NCBI RefSeq assembly: GCF_020829595.1
Contig: NZ_JAIVFW010000001.1
Coordinates: 62,001 to 126,000 of the forward strand
Reading direction: 5' to 3'
From: Nostoc sp. CHAB 5844
GTDB lineage: Bacteria > Cyanobacteriota > Cyanobacteriia > Cyanobacteriales > Nostocaceae
Length of the DNA stretch: 64,000 nucleotides
Shown here: in pieces, positions 45,328-57,439 of the stretch
Layout of the letters: each line of letters starts with the position of its first letter
Numbering within the stretch: position 1 is the first letter of the stretch
The notes under the pieces: model-generated
Database searches by the model: none
Seen by the model: the letters and a program-made list of their open reading frames with translations, nothing else
What the model was told of the DNA's origin: nothing
Made by a program: the position numbers and the translations under genes

Positions 45328-46367
45328 TATAAATGCAACCCTTTTTTAGCAATTAAATCAAACTTCAATCCAACTTCCATTCCAGTAGTTGTTTGCAAAT
45401 CATTCACAGGGGTATTATTAAGTTTAATACTGTTAATAGCAACCAAATAGCAACAAGATGTCTCTTGATTAACTAAGAAAATTTGTTTCCCAATGGACAA
45501 ATTAATTTCTTCAACTATTATTGCAACTCCGGCATTAGACTTCTTGAACCACTCAGTAATTTTGCCAATTTCTTTAATTTGCCCTATTGATTCTTTGCGT
45601 TTAAGAATATGATAAGTTACTAATTCAGCAAATGCTTGAGATAAAGCATCTACAAAGTCGCATAATTCTAATAATGCACCAGCACCTAAAACATCATCAG
45701 GAAAACCGTGTGCTGCATCATTACGATAGCTAATAAATTTATTAATTTCTCCTTCCACAGTATTCTGATTTCCTCTAATTTCTTCTAAAAAATATTTAAT
45801 GGCTCTATGTTTTTTCACCCATCCCCAAGCGTTTGATATGCCAGCACTTGCAAATAATCTTTCTAAAGTGTCCCAGCGTAGATTCTGTTCATGAATGAGA
45901 AACGCATCTGGTAGTAACTCGTACTCTTTCTCACCAGTAGTTCCATAAAACAAACCCTGCATGACTTTCTTAGGAGAGAGGTGTTCATATCTGTTTTTAT
46001 TCAGTTCAGTTAGTAATTTTCCTACTCCCAACCGGTGATTGCTTCTGATTGTTTCATCCAAATCTGAATAGTTTGGATATAGTTCAGGTAAAAGTATTAA
46101 CCAATCACTAATTAATTTTTCTACAAAACGCTCATAAATCGCATACAAGCGTGTTACTACAGCACAATGGTCGTAAATTCTCCACTCTGTCGCTTTCGGT
46201 ATATCTTGCAGAAGTTGACTGAATATTAATTCTGTTTCTTCGCCGATTTCTTTCTTAATTATCGCACCCGGAGCAAACGAAATCTCCATCAATCTATCAT
46301 TAGTTTTGATAATGGAGCGTACAGTATTAACATTAACTTTTACTCTCATTAAAATATCTTGAAACAT
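45309..46367 (-). CDS. HEPN RNase-like protein (MAE_28990/MAE_18760-like)
   Basis: 352 aa, soluble. The helical core WRIYDHCAVVTRLYAIYERFVEKLISDW and the motif YRNDAAHG, giving R215-x4-H220, are the active-site hallmark of HEPN nucleases. The overall look matches HEPN proteins named after Microcystis MAE_28990/MAE_18760. The C-terminal 90 residues (GVAIIVEEINLSIGKQIFLVN) form a separate small beta domain. Many HEPN proteins cut RNA in toxin or anti-phage systems. It lies 6 bp downstream of a DUF262 gene, so the two form an operon. Confidence 0.8.
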   Translation of the reverse strand: MFQDILMRVKVNVNTVRSIIKTNDRLMEISFAPGAIIKKEIGEETELIFSQLLQDIPKATEWRIYDHCAVVTRLYAIYERFVEKLISDWLILLPELYPNYSDLDETIRSNHRLGVGKLLTELNKNRYEHLSPKKVMQGLFYGTTGEKEYELLPDAFLIHEQNLRWDTLERLFASAGISNAWGWVKKHRAIKYFLEEIRGNQNTVEGEINKFISYRNDAAHGFPDDVLGAGALLELCDFVDALSQAFAELVTYHILKRKESIGQIKEIGKITEWFKKSNAGVAIIVEEINLSIGKQIFLVNQETSCCYLVAINSIKLNNTPVNDLQTTTGMEVGLKFDLIAKKGLHLYQLEEV

Positions 46368-46373
46368 CGCTCT

Positions 46374-47543
46374 TTAACCTGCGATGACTTGGGATAGCAT
46401 TTCGTCGAATCTTCTGATTCTTTCTTTAATATCTGCTTGGGTTCGCTCTGCACTTGTAAATAGCTTTGATGTGTCTTGTTTCAACAGTCTCTTTGTTTGT
46501 TCGATTACTATTGACTTTCTTTCCAATAAAGTATCTGCATTTGCCAAATGTCTACTAAATCCAACCATTATTGCATCATAATAAGCTTTATAGGCATTTT
46601 CCTTCCACGTGTTAGTATTTGGATCAAAGGGCTTAAATAAATTACTTGAATATATATGATGTGCTAAATTTATAGTCTGTAGGAAAATATTTTTGAGAAT
46701 CTCAATATCTTCATCAGAGAAATTTAAACTTTTCATCATATATAAGTCAAGAAACCCTTCCATTCCTCTACGAAAATCTTCTACATGACGTAAAGCAAAA
46801 AAACGGAGAACTAATTCAGCATCTTCCATTTTTTTATATAGATTGTTCTCTTTCAGCTTTTCCTCATCATCAATTGGAATTCCCCAAGCCTCCGCAAATA
46901 TAGAATTATTAGCTAGTTCAAGTAAGAGTTGATTAAACTTACCATAATACAGACAATTACGTATTTCCTGACGACTTAAATCAACACCGCCTGTATTTAG
47001 CCTTTCAAAAGCAAGTTGCTTTAAAAAGAATGCTTTTTCAGGATCGGACGCTGACTCTGTAATCAAAACTATGGATGATATGGAACGACGATCAATACCT
47101 GCTCTAATTTTGGCAGGAAGACTAACATAGGTTCTGCCATTGAGTTCTGGCCAAAGTTCGAGTCCTGTCAATTTTAAACGGTTATCATAAAAATCACGGA
47201 GAGCAGTAATTCTTTGTTGACCATCCATGACTTCATAACGGTTGAACTCTTTCTCATAAAGAATAATTGGGGGAACAGGAATATTAATCAAGAATGACTC
47301 GATTAGTCTTGATTGCATCTTTTCATCCCACCGAGTTCTTCGTTGGTAAAAAGGACGCACATCCATATATCCTGGTTTTTTTAATGCTTCAACAAAGCTT
47401 GGTAGCTTTTCACGATTCATTTCAGTCAGTATTCTTTGTTCGCCAGACTCATACTTTTCGTTGATCTCATGATCAGACATTTTGATATGATTCCTAGAAG
47501 GTAATTTTTCCCACATTTTTTGTTCTGTTGGTGCAAGAATCAT
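46374..47543 (-). CDS. DUF262 protein (GmrS-like NTPase/ParB-fold)
   Basis: 389 aa, soluble. N-terminal ParB/Srx-like fold: VRPFYQRRTRWDEKMQSRLIESFLINIPVPPIILYE, VMDGQQRITALRDF (Asp107 to Ile112, the nucleotide-binding DGQQR), and FERLNTGGVDLSRQEIRN. These are the DUF262 signatures of GmrSD-type restriction enzymes. The HNH partner domain DUF1524 is absent; the C-terminal 190 residues are helical. The downstream gene brings an HEPN nuclease instead. Inference: DUF262 is the sensor or switch and HEPN the effector. ATG at 47541-47543. Confidence 0.85.
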   Translation of the reverse strand: MILAPTEQKMWEKLPSRNHIKMSDHEINEKYESGEQRILTEMNREKLPSFVEALKKPGYMDVRPFYQRRTRWDEKMQSRLIESFLINIPVPPIILYEKEFNRYEVMDGQQRITALRDFYDNRLKLTGLELWPELNGRTYVSLPAKIRAGIDRRSISSIVLITESASDPEKAFFLKQLAFERLNTGGVDLSRQEIRNCLYYGKFNQLLLELANNSIFAEAWGIPIDDEEKLKENNLYKKMEDAELVLRFFALRHVEDFRRGMEGFLDLYMMKSLNFSDEDIEILKNIFLQTINLAHHIYSSNLFKPFDPNTNTWKENAYKAYYDAIMVGFSRHLANADTLLERKSIVIEQTKRLLKQDTSKLFTSAERTQADIKERIRRFDEMLSQVIAG

Positions 47544-47823
47544 TATCTATATCCTCTATAAAAGTGTTGTTTATCTATAAGTATATCTTATGATTTTTTA
47601 TGTAAAAAATGTAGTAAAGGTTAATTTTTGTTTGCTGAGTCGACTACAAGCATTGCTTCAGTAATAGTTATATGCTGCACAAAAAAACTTCTGTCCTAAC
47701 GACAGCAAGTTTTGAACCATTAAGTATTGACCATTAACACTCACCTAAGTCCTAAATTCGTCAAATAGCAAAATATTAGTTATATTCCCGTCAGGATTCA
47801 TTGACACATTGACAATAATTTTT

Positions 47824-49473
47824 ATGGGAATAAGTAGGAAAGCTTTAAATTTATTAGCAGGTTGCTTTTGTGCTGTTGTCTTTACAAAGTTTTTAGGTAT
47901 AACTACTGCTGCAACAGCTGCTGATACAGTTGTGTTGCGCTATGGTTTGTTGGCAGAATCTGTTTCTTTGGCTGAGTTACAAAAAGCAGCAGAACTTGGG
48001 GACTTTCCTGGAGGTTTTGAGCTTTATGGCCGAAGATTATCTTCACAGCAGCGGCGATTCTTATTGAATACGTTAAAAATGCCACTTTCGTTGAATGTTG
48101 TGACTGTTAATAAGTTACTTAATACTCAGATTGGAACAACAATTCTCAATGATTTTTCAACAGCTGTGGTGCGTAAAGATAAAGCTGGTGTACAAGCCAT
48201 CAGAGCCGGACTAGTTATCGGTTCGACTGCGCCTCAAGGTCTTTCGCTACTCAGCTTTATTGCTGCTTATCCCAGTCAAAGTCTGGAAATTAATTTACCA
48301 CAAACTTTCAAAATTGCTGGGAATTTTAATACAGCATTTTGGCAGACTCAACAATTTATGTTAGCGATCGCTCCCCAACTTAATCAACAATCGCTACAAG
48401 TTTCTTTACCATTTGATCCCAGTCAACCAGGTACGGCGCAAGTACAAGTCCTGAAGTTAAATTGGAATGACCAACAACGCAACCGCAATATTCCTGTTGA
48501 TATCTACTGGTCAACGACTGCAACTGCTAACAAACCACTAATTATCTATTCTCACGGTTTAGGTTCTGTTCGCACTGATTTACGCTACCTCGCAGAACAC
48601 TTAGCATCCCACGGTTATGTGTTTGTCGCTGTAGAACATCCTGGTAGTAACCAGACAAATGTTGATTTTGGTTTACAAGGTAAGAATAAACTCCTCAAGC
48701 CGCAGGAATTTTTAGACCGTCCCAAAGATATTAGTTTTGTTTTGGATGAACTCGCCAAAATTAACCAAAGTGCTAATGACCCTCTAGCAGGAAAACTCGC
48801 AACTGATAATGTGATGATTATTGGTTATTCTTTTGGTGGCGGTACAGCTTTAGCTCTAGCTGGTGGTGAGTTACAACTCGATAAACTCAAACAACGTTGC
48901 AAGCAGAATTTGGCTGTGTTGAGTTTGGGTGAAACTGCTCAGTGCGTTGCTCAAGAATTGCCAGAAAATAGCTATCAACTACGAGATACTCGAATTAAGC
49001 AAGCGATCGCTCTTAATCCTACAAGTTCTTTGATGTTTGGCGATACTGGTTTAACCAAGGTGCAAGTCCCGACTCTGGTATTGGCCAGTTCCGCAGATAA
49101 AACGACTCCGGCTTTGACTGAACAAATTGTCGGATTTCACAAAATTCCTGCGCCTAAATGGTTGGTTGGTGTACTTGGTGGTACTCATCTCAGCGTCAAA
49201 GACCCAAGCACTACTTTAGATCAAGCAGGACAACCTAATACACCTTTTACTGGTGGCGAAATTGTTGGTGAACAAGCTGCCGATGTCCGCAAATTTGTCA
49301 ACGTGATAGTTTTGGCAATGGCTGCACAACTCACCCCAGAAGCTAAACAATATAGTGTCTTTTTAACCCCAAATTATGCTATCGCCGCTTCGACACCAGC
49401 ATTTCCCTTTCGCTTAGTCACAGAAATTCCTCCTGATGCTCTCAAAGTGGTGAAGGAATATATAGAAAAATAA
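47824..49473 (+). CDS. Secreted alpha/beta hydrolase with DUF1400 domain
   Basis: 549 aa from ATG 47824 (a TTG at 47809 is in frame). Signal peptide (residues about 6-33), then DUF1400 (VVLRYGLLAESVSLAELQKAAELGDFP), then an alpha/beta-hydrolase: IYSHGLGSVRTDLRYLAEHLASHGYVFVAVEHPGS (oxyanion region), IIGYSFGGG (nucleophile Ser) and GGTHLSV (catalytic His). Resembles PAF-acetylhydrolase-type esterases, and the DUF1400 fusion is typical of cyanobacteria. Likely a periplasmic lipase or esterase of unknown substrate. Confidence 0.85.
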   Translation: MGISRKALNLLAGCFCAVVFTKFLGITTAATAADTVVLRYGLLAESVSLAELQKAAELGDFPGGFELYGRRLSSQQRRFLLNTLKMPLSLNVVTVNKLLNTQIGTTILNDFSTAVVRKDKAGVQAIRAGLVIGSTAPQGLSLLSFIAAYPSQSLEINLPQTFKIAGNFNTAFWQTQQFMLAIAPQLNQQSLQVSLPFDPSQPGTAQVQVLKLNWNDQQRNRNIPVDIYWSTTATANKPLIIYSHGLGSVRTDLRYLAEHLASHGYVFVAVEHPGSNQTNVDFGLQGKNKLLKPQEFLDRPKDISFVLDELAKINQSANDPLAGKLATDNVMIIGYSFGGGTALALAGGELQLDKLKQRCKQNLAVLSLGETAQCVAQELPENSYQLRDTRIKQAIALNPTSSLMFGDTGLTKVQVPTLVLASSADKTTPALTEQIVGFHKIPAPKWLVGVLGGTHLSVKDPSTTLDQAGQPNTPFTGGEIVGEQAADVRKFVNVIVLAMAAQLTPEAKQYSVFLTPNYAIAASTPAFPFRLVTEIPPDALKVVKEYIEK

Positions 49474-49869
49474 TTGGCTAATACAACAAGGCAAACGTGA
49501 AAAGCGCAAAGTAGGCGGTGTCGGTTTCCGTCCCGCCTAACTTTGTAAGAAGGCAAAAGCAAGAAACGTTATTTCATAATCGAGCCAGAGGATGGTCTCT
49601 GGCTTGATTTCCACAGCAAATCAGCGATCGCTTCCTCAAGCTTGACTATAGCAGTTCCCAATTGCAAGAGGTACATCCTAACCTTAACGAAATGTACCTC
49701 ACTAAAACGAGAAACGCTATATATAAATTTTTCTTATTACTAATCTTTTACTTTATTATGTCAATTCCTATTGACTTATCGTAACAATCTGGTTACACTT
49801 ATTTACATAAGTTAATAAATAAAGAATAAATTACAGTTATTGCAAATAACTCAAAAGACATTGTTAGAA
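49474..49869. other. Spacer after the hydrolase gene
   Basis: Holds an imperfect hairpin CGAGCCAGAG/CTCTGGCTTG (49581-49606) and two small dyads: GTAAC-N6-GTTAC (49781-49796) and AGTTATT-GCA-AATAACT (49835-49851). The latter two lie just upstream of the candidate small RNA. Confidence 0.4.
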
Positions 49870-49980
49870 ATTGATGTCTTTTGCCGTTAGCTAAGAACAA
49901 CGGACTTCGGTATCGGTATCTTCCATCGACATTTGGACTTCTCCTAATCACCTCGGTTTAAACAAAAGCCGAGGCTTTTT
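49870..49980 (+). ncRNA. Candidate small RNA ending in a terminator
   Basis: No reading frame, but the segment ends in a good rho-independent terminator (49951-49980) that no rightward gene needs, because the hydrolase gene ends almost 500 bp earlier. Just before the stem is TCTCCTAATC, a CU-rich single-stranded stretch that could pair with ribosome binding sites. That layout is typical of trans-acting small RNAs. 5' end is unknown; name not assigned. Confidence 0.4.
49951..49980 (+). terminator. Rho-independent terminator
   Basis: CCTCGG, a 12-nt loop, CCGAGG, then C and a T run of eight. Directly abuts the stop of the leftward gene at 49981. Confidence 0.8.
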
Positions 49981-50637
49981 TTATAAGCTTTTGTGCTTAC
50001 AAGTTGCACAATTGAAATTTTGGGGAAAAACTTCAAACCCTCTCCCCTGCTCCTCTGCTCCCCTGCCACGCCAGTCGCGCGGCTGTCGGGAAACCAATAC
50101 TACACAAGTAACTCGAATCGCTTGAACTAAAGCTACCAAGGTAACGTTTTTATTGTAATCAGCTGCAATCGATGACATCACACCTACGCCGCCGGGAACT
50201 GTCGCCAGCATTGCTGTTAACAAGTTGGTTTTGCTTAATCGGGAATAAATATAGCCAATGCAGCTACCACAAAATAATAGAAAAAAGGTAAGAACAATAA
50301 ATATCGGAATCCCAGAAGCCAAATTGATGAGGTCGCTATTGCTATTAGATAAACCAACAGTTAATCCTACAAGTCCCATCCCTATTTTTCTAGCAGTTCT
50401 GTTAGGTTTGGGCGTGTACTGATAAAAAATTCGACATCCTTGAAGTATGGCTGTACCAGCAGCAATACCACCAAATATCCAAGCAATACCGCCAATATGA
50501 AACTTTACCAAGCCTAAACCTAGTGGTATTGCTAGTAGCATTTCTAAAGCCAGAACAATTAGCTGTGGTTTAGCAACAGGAATATTTTTATGAAAAAGTT
50601 TCTCCTGAGTGGGAACAACACTGACGCTTTGATTCAT
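49981..50637 (-). CDS. AbrB-family membrane protein with repeat-derived C-terminus
   Basis: 218 aa from ATG 50635-50637; the frame is open 36 codons further. Five or six membrane helices, with LTAMLATVPGGVGVMSSIAADYN and VALVQAIRVTCVVLV as the AbrB-duplication (PF05145) signature. After VVLV the sequence becomes SRQPRDWRGRGAEEQGRG, encoded by GC-rich interspersed repeats (50042-50095), so the last 40 or so residues are not AbrB sequence. The family is usually one or two repeats of about 180 aa; this is one. Function (perhaps a transporter) unknown. Confidence 0.65.
   Translation of the reverse strand: MNQSVSVVPTQEKLFHKNIPVAKPQLIVLALEMLLAIPLGLGLVKFHIGGIAWIFGGIAAGTAILQGCRIFYQYTPKPNRTARKIGMGLVGLTVGLSNSNSDLINLASGIPIFIVLTFFLLFCGSCIGYIYSRLSKTNLLTAMLATVPGGVGVMSSIAADYNKNVTLVALVQAIRVTCVVLVSRQPRDWRGRGAEEQGRGFEVFPQNFNCATCKHKSL
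50042..50095. repeat. GC-rich interspersed repeat
   Basis: CTCCCCTGCTCCTCTGCTCC followed by CCACGCCAGTCGCGCGG and CTGTCGGGAAACC. Related units occur at 42870-42900 and 59110-59340. Here they form part of the AbrB-family reading frame. Confidence 0.7.
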
Positions 50638-50888
50638 TGATATAAGTTTTTTTAAATTAAATTTAACTAAGCTTTGGAATGAGTGCGATCGCCAATGACT
50701 TGTAACTTTTAAGTTCCATGTACAATGACAATAATCTAACAACAATCTTAATAAAATTTAAACATAGCTTTAATCGTAATTGCCACTGAATATGTTCTGA
50801 TCAGGACGATAAATGGTAGAAAACAGATGTTTCCTACCATTTGTTGTCTTTTTGAGGAATTTTGGATTTTAGCGACAGCAGATCATCA
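50638..50888. other. Spacer between two leftward genes
   Basis: About 250 bp with one HIP1-like site and an inverted CAGATG/hairpin-like TGGTAGAAAACAG...TTTCCTACCA near 50812-50839, possibly the 3' terminator hairpin of one unit. No gene. Confidence 0.35.
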
Positions 50889-51227
50889 TTAGTCTTCATC
50901 CAATGGTGGAAAAGCTTCCTCAAATTTCCACAATTCATCTTTATTTTGGAGAAACCAATTACGTGTAGCTGGAGTTAATTGACTCCAAATAATTGCCCCT
51001 GGAATATCAGGACATGCATATCGATATTGCTGACCAAGTAGTTTGAGATTTTCCTCTACGTCATCAGGAATACCAAATTCTTGCCAGTCCACTGTTATAT
51101 GGCTTCCTGAGATTCCCGCAGCCGGATCAAAAATTAGTTGTGCAGCCCTGATTAAATCGGCAAAATGTCGTGGTTTAAGGTTAGATATCTGCTGAATCTG
51201 AAACAACTCGTCATGCTCTTGAGACAT
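50889..51227 (-). CDS. Conserved hypothetical protein
   Basis: 112 aa from ATG 51225-51227 (GGG before it; an upstream TTG adds 6 codons). Soluble and acidic, with PRHFADLIRAAQLIFDPAAGISGS, PDIPGAIIWSQLTPATRNWFLQNKDELW and a C-terminal EEAFPPLDED. No membrane segment or known motif. I do not recognise the family; the composition suggests a folded cytoplasmic protein. Confidence 0.6.
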   Translation of the reverse strand: MSQEHDELFQIQQISNLKPRHFADLIRAAQLIFDPAAGISGSHITVDWQEFGIPDDVEENLKLLGQQYRYACPDIPGAIIWSQLTPATRNWFLQNKDELWKFEEAFPPLDED

Positions 51228-51576
51228 TTTCCCTGGAGTGATCAAAACTAACTACTGATAGAACTTACTGCCAGAGATTACTATCCTAATACTTCTAGTT
51301 TAGCTCAGAAATTCTAGAGTCTGCTTGGAAAAATTTTGCAGTACTTAATACTTCAAAGACTAAAATTTATTTTTATAAATAATCTAACTAAGGATATAAA
51401 TTTCAAGTAATAATTTACTCATGATTGGGGATATCAAAAAGTAGTAAATTTGGTATTGCTTTACTCATCACTATCTTGTTAATTTGCCTGACTCAGTAAT
51501 CTAATCAAGGTTGTTCGAGTAAATGTTTACCTAAGCACGCAATCTTGAATCAAAAGGCTTTTTGGAGGTAATAACC
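51228..51576. other. Spacer before the 33-aa membrane peptide
   Basis: 349 bp, AT-rich, no coding frame. It ends with GGAGG (51564-51568), the ribosome binding site of the next small gene. Confidence 0.45.
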
Positions 51577-51678
51577 ATGATGGGACTATTTTGGTTCTTC
51601 GTTTTCTGCTTTATTTGGCTCATGGGCTTCTCCTTGATAGCAGAAATTTGGTTTTATGAAGAAGAGCAGGAATTGTAA
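51577..51678 (+). CDS. 33-aa single-pass membrane peptide
   Basis: ATG at 51577, 8 nt after a strong TTTGGAGG site, opens MMGLFWFFVFCFIWLMGFS followed by LIAEIWFYEEEQEL. One membrane helix (residues about 3-27), very rich in Phe and Trp, and an acidic end. The ribosome site, the clean helix-plus-charged-tail layout and the 45-bp gap to the next gene argue for a real small protein. I do not recognise it. Confidence 0.6.
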   Translation: MMGLFWFFVFCFIWLMGFSLIAEIWFYEEEQEL

Positions 51679-51723
51679 CTGTCTAGTAATACCAAGCCTG
51701 CGTTTAGCCAAATCTAACAACAG

Positions 51724-52452
51724 ATGATTTACAACCAATCAGAGTTTGACTTGCGTTGTGAGTGGGGTACACAAGGAATTGCTCAACTTGCTTCTATCAG
51801 TGATGTAGTTGTCATAGTTGATGTGCTTTCTTTTTCAACTTGTGTAGAAATTGCTACTAACAACGGAGCAATAATTTTCCCGTATGCGTTTCGGGATGAA
51901 TCGGTTGTAGATTATGCCAAATCTATCAACGCTGAGTTAGCTACTCATCGACAACATTTATCTACAAATGGATATTCTCTCTCACCAGCAACAATGGTGA
52001 AAATTCCAAGCGGAACTCGGCTAGTTTTGCCTTCACTTAATGGTTCCGCCTTAACTTTGCTGACTGGGGGTACACCTACCTTGGCGGGCTGCTTGCGTAA
52101 TAGTGAAGCTGTGGCGCGGTTTGCTCAAAGCTATGGAAGTAAAATTGCTGTGATTCCGGCTGGTGAGAGATGGAAGGAAGATAATAGCCTCAGACCTGCA
52201 TTTGAGGATTTGATTGGTGCTGGGGCAATTCTCACTTATTTAGATGGCAGCTTATCACCAGAAGCTGCGATCGCCGTCAACTCATTTCAAGCTTTTTGCC
52301 AAGATTTACTCGGTTACTTACAAAAATGTAGTTCTGGGAAGGAGTTAATTGCTAAAGATTTCGCAGCTGACGTTGAATTAGCCGCAACTTTCAACGTCAG
52401 CACTTGTGTGCCTTTATTTACTGATAACGCTTATAGAAAACAGTTTGTTTAG
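51724..52452 (+). CDS. 2-phosphosulfolactate phosphatase family protein (ComB)
   Basis: 242 aa. Matches the ComB family: VVVIVDVLSFSTCVEIATNNGA (metal-binding Asp region), LPSLNGSALTLL, VIPAGERWKEDNSLRPAFEDLIGAGAIL. In methanogens ComB dephosphorylates 2-phosphosulfolactate for coenzyme M. Cyanobacteria lack that cofactor, so the substrate here is unknown. Soluble. It follows the small membrane peptide by 45 bp and may be co-transcribed. Confidence 0.82.
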   Translation: MIYNQSEFDLRCEWGTQGIAQLASISDVVVIVDVLSFSTCVEIATNNGAIIFPYAFRDESVVDYAKSINAELATHRQHLSTNGYSLSPATMVKIPSGTRLVLPSLNGSALTLLTGGTPTLAGCLRNSEAVARFAQSYGSKIAVIPAGERWKEDNSLRPAFEDLIGAGAILTYLDGSLSPEAAIAVNSFQAFCQDLLGYLQKCSSGKELIAKDFAADVELAATFNVSTCVPLFTDNAYRKQFV

Positions 52453-52499
52453 GCAATTAAGTAGGTAGACAGAATTAAATGTAAAATGCGAATCAAAAA

Positions 52500-52590
52500 A
52501 ACCGCTTATATTAAAGGGTTCCCCTCCTGCCTGGTTGGTGAGCGACTTGCCTTGAGCGAAGCCGAAAGGAGCCGAACCACTGCCTCCTGC
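52500..52590. repeat. Interspersed repeat cluster after the ComB gene
   Basis: Contains TTCCCCTCCTGCC, GAGCGAAGCCGAAAGGAGCCG and CTGCCTCCTGCC, all short repeat types seen elsewhere. It sits between the convergent genes ending at 52452 and 52598. Confidence 0.55.
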
Positions 52591-52597
52591 CTTCTAC

Positions 52598-53128
52598 TTA
52601 CAAGTCGCATTGATGGGTTTGGCAATATTTTGCATTATCGATTTCTGCTTGTAATTGTCTTAAATTGATTAGCTGAAATGCTGAACCACCTTCCACCTCA
52701 GCCAGAATATAAGCATATTTTTTACCTTGATAATAATGGTCTCGACCAATTTTTGTGATGCGGCGAGACTGACTGAAATCATTAGCAATATTGGAATTAT
52801 AAATAGTTTGAATTAACTTCACCACCTTGGCATTTTTGGTGGTGAATTTTACGCTTGAGTCTTCACTGACGGTGATTCCTTCTTTAGTCACTGTCCCCTT
52901 CTCGGATGTGACATCAACATAAAAATATAAGTTGCCTTTTGTGCCTGAATAACCGTGTGCTTCGCTGCTATATGTCAGTTTTGGTAATTTAGCTCTTGTT
53001 TTGGCCCACTTGATAACAGTGTTAATGTTTTGTCCAGGAAGTGCATTAGCAGGTGTAACAGCGATCGCAACTGCTAAACAGGACAAAGTAGCCAAGGTGA
53101 ACAAGTTAAATTTATTACTTTTTTTCAT
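52598..53128 (-). CDS. Secreted hypothetical protein
   Basis: 176 aa with a clear signal peptide (FTLATLSCLAVAIAVTPANA-LPG). The mature part is small and basic-neutral: YFYVDVTSEKGTVTKEGITVSED, FTTKNAKVVKLIQTIYNSNIANDFSQSRR, KYCQTHQCDL at the end with two Cys that may pair. No recognised domain. Probably periplasmic or released. Confidence 0.65.
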   Translation of the reverse strand: MKKSNKFNLFTLATLSCLAVAIAVTPANALPGQNINTVIKWAKTRAKLPKLTYSSEAHGYSGTKGNLYFYVDVTSEKGTVTKEGITVSEDSSVKFTTKNAKVVKLIQTIYNSNIANDFSQSRRITKIGRDHYYQGKKYAYILAEVEGGSAFQLINLRQLQAEIDNAKYCQTHQCDL

Positions 53129-57075
<3,947 letters not shown>

Positions 57076-57087
57076 CATTTAGTCAAT

Positions 57088-57130
57088 AGTCAATAGTCAA
57101 ATAGTTAATACTCTTGACTATTGACTTTTT
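57088..57130 (+). terminator. Terminator built from heptameric repeats after apcE
   Basis: AGTCAATAGTCAA (57088-57100) pairs perfectly with TTGACTATTGACT (57114-57126), followed by TTTT. The arm is a tandem AGTCAAT heptamer array. It would limit read-through from apcE to apcA. Confidence 0.8.
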
Positions 57131-57145
57131 AGAGCTTTACATTTC

Positions 57146-57199
57146 GTAATATTGCTCTCAGATTGGTTATTTGGGTGTAAATCTGAAAAGGAATATTAC
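57146..57199. promoter_or_regulatory. Two-tier inverted repeat in the apcA leader
   Basis: GTAATATT (57146-57153) pairs with AATATTAC (57192-57199), and inside it TCAGATT (57158-57164) pairs with AATCTGA (57180-57186). The arms are separated by 4 and 5 nt, with a 15-nt loop. It lies 240 bp before apcA: a regulator site or a structured leader. Confidence 0.5.
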
Positions 57200-57439
57200 A
57201 AAATATTAAGAGCAGTCATAAATGCTCAACAGAATGCCGGAGAATATTTTGCGGAAGGTAGCTGAGTTTTACAGCCCGTGTAGTTGAAATCAACACTAGC
57301 CAACTCGTAAAGTATTAGCTACAGCAGCTACTCAACTGTTGTATCTAAAAAACAACGAGAGAACGTAGCTACATCCGACCAAAATTAAAATCGCACCAGT
57401 TTCATATCCTGGTTTCATTAGTACTGGAGGAATCCATTA

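Noticed and set aside
49781-49796. GTAAC-N6-GTTAC as an NtcA box for the candidate small RNA
   Set aside because: The distance between GTA and TAC is 10, not the required 8.
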